From Paracamarosporium sp. OC-R06-R3 (taxonomy: Eukaryota > Ascomycota > Dothideomycetes > Pleosporales > Didymosphaeriaceae), in the NCBI GenBank assembly GCA_019828545.1, contig JACVRA010000303.1, positions 296,512-360,511 on the forward strand: a stretch of 64,000 bases of DNA. Direction: 5' to 3'. Positions 58,922-64,000 of this stretch are shown here, piece after piece. Under the pieces are notes generated by a model. That model saw only the letters and a list, made by a program, of their open reading frames with translations. It was not told where the DNA came from and made no database searches. Within the stretch, counting starts at the first letter, position 1. Each line of letters opens with the position of its first letter. A program made the position numbers and the translations under genes.

Positions 58922-59522
58922 ATGCGTTTTCTCTCTCTGCTCGCCATCGGCTGCGGTCTGGTCTTCGCCGCCGTCCTGCCTGAAGACCCTGAGGGCCTTG
59001 GCCGCGACCTCGCCCTCCTCGAGGAGGCCTGGTCCCGAGCGCAAGTCACTGAGTTCACGGGCAACGTGACCGCTCTTCTTGAAGAGGACGCCGCCCTTGA
59101 AGAGGAGGTCGCCCTTCAGGACCGTAGCCTCGAGAAGCGCAAGTGCTTTAAAACCGGTGAAAAGTTCGGGAACCCCAAGGCGTTGTTCAAGAACGCTGCC
59201 TCCTATGCCTGCTACAACAAATTTCAGGGCACGTATAAGAGAGGCGTTGTGTGGAAAGTCTGCGCGGATATCTACAATGGTAAGAGCGTCGAGTTTAAGG
59301 TCGGCTTGATTGGCAAGAACGCCCCGAAGACGCGGTACCTCGGCCCGAAAGAGTGCATCGACGGCATGCTCAGCGAGATCAACAGCTGCAGTAGGGGCGG
59401 GCATACGACGTACGGGAGGTGGTACTACCGGTATGTGCACGAGAGGAACCCCCCTTTTTGATTTTGAGTACTAACTCTCTCGTAGCGTGGATCCTAATAA
59501 GGGAAACTGCTGGAACAATTGA
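58922..59522 (+). CDS. Kex2-processed small cysteine-rich secreted protein, effector-like
   Basis: Exons 58922-59430 and 59486-59522, with a 55-bp intron (GTATGT...CGTAG, branch TACTAAC), give 181 residues. Residues 1-16 are a signal peptide (LSLLAIGCGLVFAA). Residues 20-73 are an acidic Leu/Glu-rich pro-region with repeated ALLEE words, ending in the Kex2 site LEKR at 70-73. The mature part has six cysteines (75, 97, 114, 145, 156, 178). The intron is required: splicing replaces a short tail with YYRVDPNKGNCWNN, which supplies the last Cys. The pattern (YACYNKFQGTY, WKVCADI, SCSRGGHTTYGRW) recurs in small secreted proteins of plant-pathogenic fungi; I cannot name the family. It is intact and GC-rich amid decayed DNA. 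Function: likely effector or competitor-directed protein, unproven. Confidence 0.78.
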
Positions 59523-59823
59523 TCGAGTTGGTGACTTGTACATGCAGGCTCTATGGTTTAGGAGTGAAGCTCTTGTAGACAAGGTTTCTAGCAATGTGTA
59601 GGGAGGGGATGGTCATCGCATCTGGATCGTGTTTTGTCTTCTTGTGCCTTACAAGACCTTGGATATGGAGACTTTGAATCTGGATGCCGCCTTTGCCGCT
59701 GATCACAGTCTGAGAGATAAGATTAGCAAGGCAGTTGAATCCAAAGACGTGCACTACTGATCTCTTGAACTTGAACGTAGATCACGTTCAGCCGTTTTTG
59801 AAAGAAAGCATCGATGAGCAGAC
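59523..59823. other. 3' flank of the secreted protein
   Basis: About 0.3 kb with nothing recognisable apart from the 3' end of the secreted-protein unit. Confidence 0.4.
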
Positions 59824-60040
59824 TTCGTAGGTGCAACCTATTCTGTCTTTGCTTGCATTAACAACAAGGATGAAAATATTGGCTTTGTTACTATCAAGGT
59901 CTGCACTCGAGATGCAAATCAGCTAGCGTATATTCATCGAGAGTTGCAATTCTACAAGCATGTTGGGCCACTGCTTCTCACTACCGTGGCCTTCCTACGG
60001 TCTACACAGAGTCTTTGAACTACTATACAAGTAATATTAC
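59824..60040 (+). pseudogene. SRPK-like kinase N-lobe fragment
   Basis: Reads GATYSVFACINNKDENIGFV (Gly-rich loop and first strands) and TIKVCTRDANQLAYIHREL (ATP-binding Lys and following helix), then slips one base into GLPTVYTESLNYY and stops. Only about 70 residues remain of a kinase of 400 or more. A diverged relative of the kinase at 41.1 kb; the LKVCTRDA-type strand is typical of fungal SRPK paralogues. Confidence 0.6.
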
Positions 60041-60445
60041 CTAATTAGAAGCTTTCCCAGAGTATTTATTACAAGACGAACTATATTGTAACTCATATTA
60101 GCGCTTAAATAAATCTCGTAAAAGGTCCTCGAATAGGACCCTCCTGAAAATAAATAGTTTAGACACCCCTCTAGTAGTCGCAGCTTCTTTGACATAAATT
60201 CACATCCTCTAACTTAAACCCAAGCTAGCACGAGGAAATGATTCCTGGCATTACCATAGATATCTAACATCAATAATCGTGCAGTATTTGGCGCAAGTAT
60301 TAAATCAAGGACTTAAAGTCAAGAAGGAATGAGGAACCGCTTCATAAGAATCAATAAGACTGATTGATTTTACGACTAATAACAAAGTCATGGAAGAATG
60401 CAAGAGAAATTGAACCGGGACCAGGGCGGCCAGCCTTGCTAGCGT
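60041..60445. other. Intergenic, no gene recognised
   Basis: About 0.4 kb, AT-rich, no coding content seen. Confidence 0.45.
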
Positions 60446-60679
60446 TCATGCCCTTCTCCACCATTTTGACATACCGCCTTCATCCTCGGTCTTCTCCCCG
60501 TGCGACCTCTTCGGTCTGCCAGCGTCATTCCTGGACCCGCTTCTTCTCATTCTCTTTGACCTGCCACCCTCATCCGCGGAATCCTCGCTACGTGACCTCT
60601 TTTGCGAGCCTTCATTGGTGTCGAATCCATCTCTATGGATAAGCGTACGGGAAGTTATCAGCGCTCCAGAACTGTCATT
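60446..60679 (-). pseudogene. Charged repeat-bearing protein fragment
   Basis: Minus-strand open stretch of 78 codons ending in TGA. Product is rich in Arg, Ser, Gly, Glu with loosely repeated phrases (KRSRSEDSADEGGRSKR and KRSHGEKTEDEGG). No start codon context; an in-frame TGA bounds it upstream. Looks like the C-terminal piece of a low-complexity nuclear-type protein, possibly linked to the kinase fragment nearby. Confidence 0.35.
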
Positions 60680-61099
60680 TCATCCCATTATGTAGGACTT
60701 GAGCCAGTCTCTGCTACTCAAGGTGCCCCCTAATTAACGAAAAAGCCAAGGAGTGATCGTGGTCTCATCATAAGCAGTTTTTGGGGCAACTTCTGGCCTT
60801 TCAAGGTAGACTAGAAAGTCCCTAATTCAAGACCTGAGCATCCTCACTACTAGGCAAACTGCCTCTCTTGAACTTGTTTCTGGAGTCTCACAGGGAGGAG
60901 AAACATCCTATCGATTCCATGTATAACTATTGACGTAGACACCTAAACTCTCGGTCCACTTGTGCCCTAATGCAATGATCCAGAGCATGAGCTATGAAAA
61001 TGATCAAGAACAGGCACGTTGGTACTGTTGTCTGGATACAGCTGCGTCATGATTAGAAATGATATTACATTATGAAACCTATCCACTTTACCAGCGAGT
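60680..61099. other. Intergenic, no gene recognised
   Basis: About 0.4 kb left of the recombinase remnant. No element ends or inverted repeats were recognised. Confidence 0.4.
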
Positions 61100-63463
61100 T
61101 TGTTGGCTCGCTTAGACGAGTGGCCAGATGAACACCGCCGGACCACTTTTCCAGCACACGCCGGGCTCGAACGCATTGCACAGCACGTCGAACCTCTCGC
61201 GACGTCCCCACGGGCTTTCACACTTCCCACTGTGTCCTTCACCCCGCTTCCCGCACCCTGTCCAAATGAAAGGATTACGGAGATAGAGGACGGCTTAGCG
61301 ACGTAATTAAGTTAGACAGGACAGCACATTGAGCGGTTCATTTGCTCCATCGTCGACCGCATTCGACCCCTAGGCAACAAGCCTGTGACCTTGGGTACTG
61401 TCAAGGTTGGCCTTGCTAGCATTATCAAGGCTTCAGTCTTCTACTTTGCCGATTTCAAAATAACCAACCATGATACGGCCCGTATCTCTTCCGTCCTTGA
61501 ATCGCTCGTGCTTCAAGGGAAAACTACTCGACAAAAGAAGGCCGACAAGCACTGTGTTGGGGCTTTAATCATTGGCAAGATGGTCCGGGCGACTTTCGAG
61601 GATGCTCTCGACCAAGGGGTCTGGAATTGGGATGTAACCCTTGCAAAGATCCAGAATATGGTTCTGGTCGCCTCTCTCGGCTGCCGGGTGGGTGACATTA
61701 CAAAGGGTCAGCGTGACCGACACCGACTTCCATTCCTGTGTTATGATGATGTGGAGATGAAGCTTGTGGGAGGAAACAGTCTTGACCATCTTGTTATGCT
61801 CGTGCTTCTCCGGAACAACAAGGGATGCAAGTACGTTTGCGAATTGCCACTGGCGATTCTGTCCTGAATATGGCATTGTCGCTAAAATTGTGCAGGGACA
61901 ACCCCGACCAAGACGAGACCAAATACTTAGAGAGTCTCACGCACCCCACGTCTCTCCTACTATGTCCCGTAAAGATCATCCTTGTCATGGCCTTGCGACT
62001 TGGGAACATCCGCGCTACCACTATAGAGGAGCTACTTATACAGACTGCGGCTCGTCGTGATAAGACGGTCCAGTGGATTGACCGACAGCTTCCCATCTGT
62101 CCGGTACTTTCAGGTCATGGAGCTAGAGTGATACCCGACAAGCCTGCCAACAGCAAACAACTCGGCTCTATCCTCGCTGATGCAGCTCTGCGAGCCGGAA
62201 TCGTTGTGACGGTCCGCGCGCGCTCAATCCGCTGGGGCACAGCAAAGGACTCGGCTACCGTAAGCCGACGGGCAGAAACCAATACCAGCTCGACAGTCCT
62301 GCCCCCAGGTCCAGCAAGCCCTCATGCACTCGAATGAATCTATGCAGCGCGGAGTGACCAAAGCCTATGCTGGTGCCGCGCAGACGGATGACTGGCGGCC
62401 CCGCGTAGAAGCAAACATTGAGCACACATTCAATGTCCCCCGCGTCATGGCACCGGAGGAAGACAGGTTCAAACCCAAAGTGTTTTCGTCTGCCGAAGTG
62501 GATGCCTTTTGTGCCAAGTATGACCTCGATCCAAAACCGCGCAAGAACCGACTCAAGGTTACGCGCTGGGCTAAAGCAGAGGCTTTGACCAAGTGGCGTG
62601 AAGAGCGGAAGCAGTCTACGGTAGCCACCGCCGACGTCAGCAGCAGCACAGAAACCGCCACTGGCGGTTCAAGTGAGCAGGACGAAAACGAGGACGCAAC
62701 GGCTACTGAAGATGAAGATGAGGACGCAACGGCATACCAAGAGAACGAAGATGCGATCCAAGTCGGCAACAGGTTGGCCGGAATGTTGCTCGATGACAAG
62801 GACACGGACATAGGTGAAGATGAAGCGTCGCCCCTGGACGCTGCGTTGGTGGCAACGGCTATGCTCGACCAACTCGATGCAGCCGAGTCAAACGGTACAT
62901 CAAAGTCACCCGCTACTGCCTCCGACAGTGTCGATTTGACTACCATGAACACCATCGAGTTTGTCAGAACGTTCTCTACTATAAACGTCACGGTCTCGGT
63001 TCATACATCCACGACAAAAAGTACTTCTATGCTCGCGGCAATGAATGGCAACAGCAGGCACCCAGCAACTATGATGGTCTTTGCGTGCAAACTCCGCCAT
63101 GTGCACGGCTGTACGCACACTTCCACGTACCGGCAATACATGGCGATGCACGAACAGCGCTGCAAGCCCAAAAAGACACCGCAGCACGCTTGTCCTGAAC
63201 CCGGCTGCGGCAAGGTCTTTATGAACAAGGGCGCTCTCACCGAGCACGCAAAGGTGCACGGGTGGGATCCAGTTCCGTGCCCACACGGTTGTAATCCCGC
63301 AAAAGCTTACGTCTCTCCCACAAGTTTGAAACAACACCTGACGAAGGCTCACTCGCAGGGCTTTACGGCTTCGAAATGCCCAGTTTCACGCCCTCAGTGC
63401 AACTCGAACCGCCTATTCAAGTCGCAGTTTGTTCTGAAGGAGCACTTTTGTAAGCTCATCTAG
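61100..63463 (+). pseudogene. Tyrosine-recombinase-like protein with C2H2 zinc fingers, two nonsense codons
   Basis: Long frame, spliced as 61100-61830, 61896-62259 and 62309-63463 (introns 65 and 49 bp). Two stops early on, TAA 61304 and TAG 61313, both in place of plausible Gln; the rest is open for about 690 codons. Box I is LGCRVGDITK (Arg); box II SIRWGTAKDSA has Arg with Ser where His is usual; then LMHSN and VTKAYAG supply the late His and the Tyr nucleophile. The second intron joins KDSAT to VQQALMHSN, which is needed for this. An acidic Ala/Asp/Glu-rich linker follows, then fingers near the end (CKLRHVHGCTHTS..., CPEPGCGKVFMNKGALTEH, CPHGCNP...). Resembles Crypton-type or other fungal tyrosine recombinases; exact family not certain. 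The true start was not found. Confidence 0.65.
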
Positions 63464-63465
63464 AC

Positions 63466-63603
63466 ATGGACCCTTCTGATGTCGCACGTCTCATCGCCTC
63501 TACGCAGCAGGAAGCTTCTGCTCTCGAGCCTAATCCTAAACGCATCAAAAAGGTCGTAAAGTCCTCGGCCATTGTTGTCTCTGAAGAAGAAGATGACGAG
63601 TGA
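63466..63603 (+). CDS. Possible 45-residue acidic-tailed protein
   Basis: A short frame beginning two bases after the stop of the recombinase. Product MDPSDVARLIASTQQEA..., with a basic KRIKKVVK patch and an EEEDDE tail, is coding-like. Either a second small frame of the same element, or a fragment left by frame loss. No ribosome context supports independent translation. Confidence 0.3.
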   Translation: MDPSDVARLIASTQQEASALEPNPKRIKKVVKSSAIVVSEEEDDE

Positions 63604-64000
63604 ACGAACGTACTGCAATCGCCATTGGCGATCTTGTACACCTCCACGAACCGCACAAGCATCGATACTATGCATCTCAGCATTAGCGCCTCGGCGGTGG
63701 AATTTAGTCACAGTGCTGATGCCACTCAGGCTGCATTATCAATAAAATCGAGCTCCTTTGTATTCCCACACGTATATACTTTACCCAGGCGGGGCAGTGT
63801 TGTGTGTGGTATCGAACAGGTGCAACCACTATACACATATCGTCTCATGAAGTGTAGATGCTAGGAGCATGTAATCTTCAATGTCACGGGTTGGAGCAGG
63901 GCGGAAAGAAGAGCATGCATATGAATCTGGTTTGCGTTAGTTCACATCTCGTGTATCATAACGTGTTGTACAAGCGAGTCGGCCACCCCACCAAACTTGC
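63604..64000. other. Window end, no gene recognised
   Basis: About 0.4 kb with a single short frame that looks random. No element end found before the window stops. Confidence 0.45.

Noticed and set aside
1..64000. CRISPR arrays, bacterial operons or prophage
   Set aside because: None seen; gene structure is fungal throughout.

Overview
The window looks like nuclear DNA of a filamentous ascomycete, most likely a Dothideomycete and possibly Pleosporales. The evidence is one-gene transcription units on both strands, introns of about 45-75 bp with GT...AG ends and CTAAC-like branch points, and families confined to or typical of moulds (BTGC-type GH17, Rom2-type Rho1 GEF, CHS7, GH18 killer-toxin-like chitinase). 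The genus is inference. All gene models were spliced by hand from reading frames and splice signals, with no homology search.

From 1.8 to 42.6 kb the window is mostly intact: a cell-wall GH17 glucanase (btgC), an MFS monocarboxylate-type transporter, a GNAT acetyltransferase, a large unknown protein, a decayed CorA-like membrane protein, the Rho1 GEF, a Baeyer-Villiger-like flavin monooxygenase, an amino-acid permease, a secreted jacalin/aerolysin-like protein, an SDR convergent with a cyclase-family hydrolase, a small unknown protein, an unrecognised decayed gene, the chitin synthase chaperone CHS7, dihydroxyacetone kinase, a secreted pectinesterase-like enzyme and a divergent SRPK-like kinase. 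Three of these act on or regulate the cell wall (btgC, Rom2, CHS7). The secreted set (aerolysin-like protein, pectinesterase) fits a plant-associated or competitive lifestyle.

From about 42.6 to 64 kb the character changes to a gene-poor, decayed accessory region. A complete Fot1/Pogo-type DNA transposon (50-bp perfect inverted repeats, TA target duplication) lies at 45423-47532. Its single 620-codon frame holds eight in-frame stops but no frameshift. Immediately to its right is a broken secretory lipase. Then come a five-exon small cysteine-rich secreted protein whose frame continues past its stop, remnants of a rhodopsin-domain membrane protein, a broken CYP52-like P450, a broken GH18 killer-toxin-type chitinase, an intact Kex2-processed small secreted protein, a kinase fragment, and a tyrosine-recombinase-like protein with C2H2 fingers that carries two nonsense codons.

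The stops across the window are mostly TAA or TAG, with some TGA, and can be explained by C-to-T or G-to-A changes, as expected of RIP (repeat-induced point mutation) or a similar process. The best candidates for new biology are the two small secreted proteins, the pro-region of the second, the zinc-finger tyrosine recombinase, and the unrecognised gene remnant at 32.1-32.7 kb.
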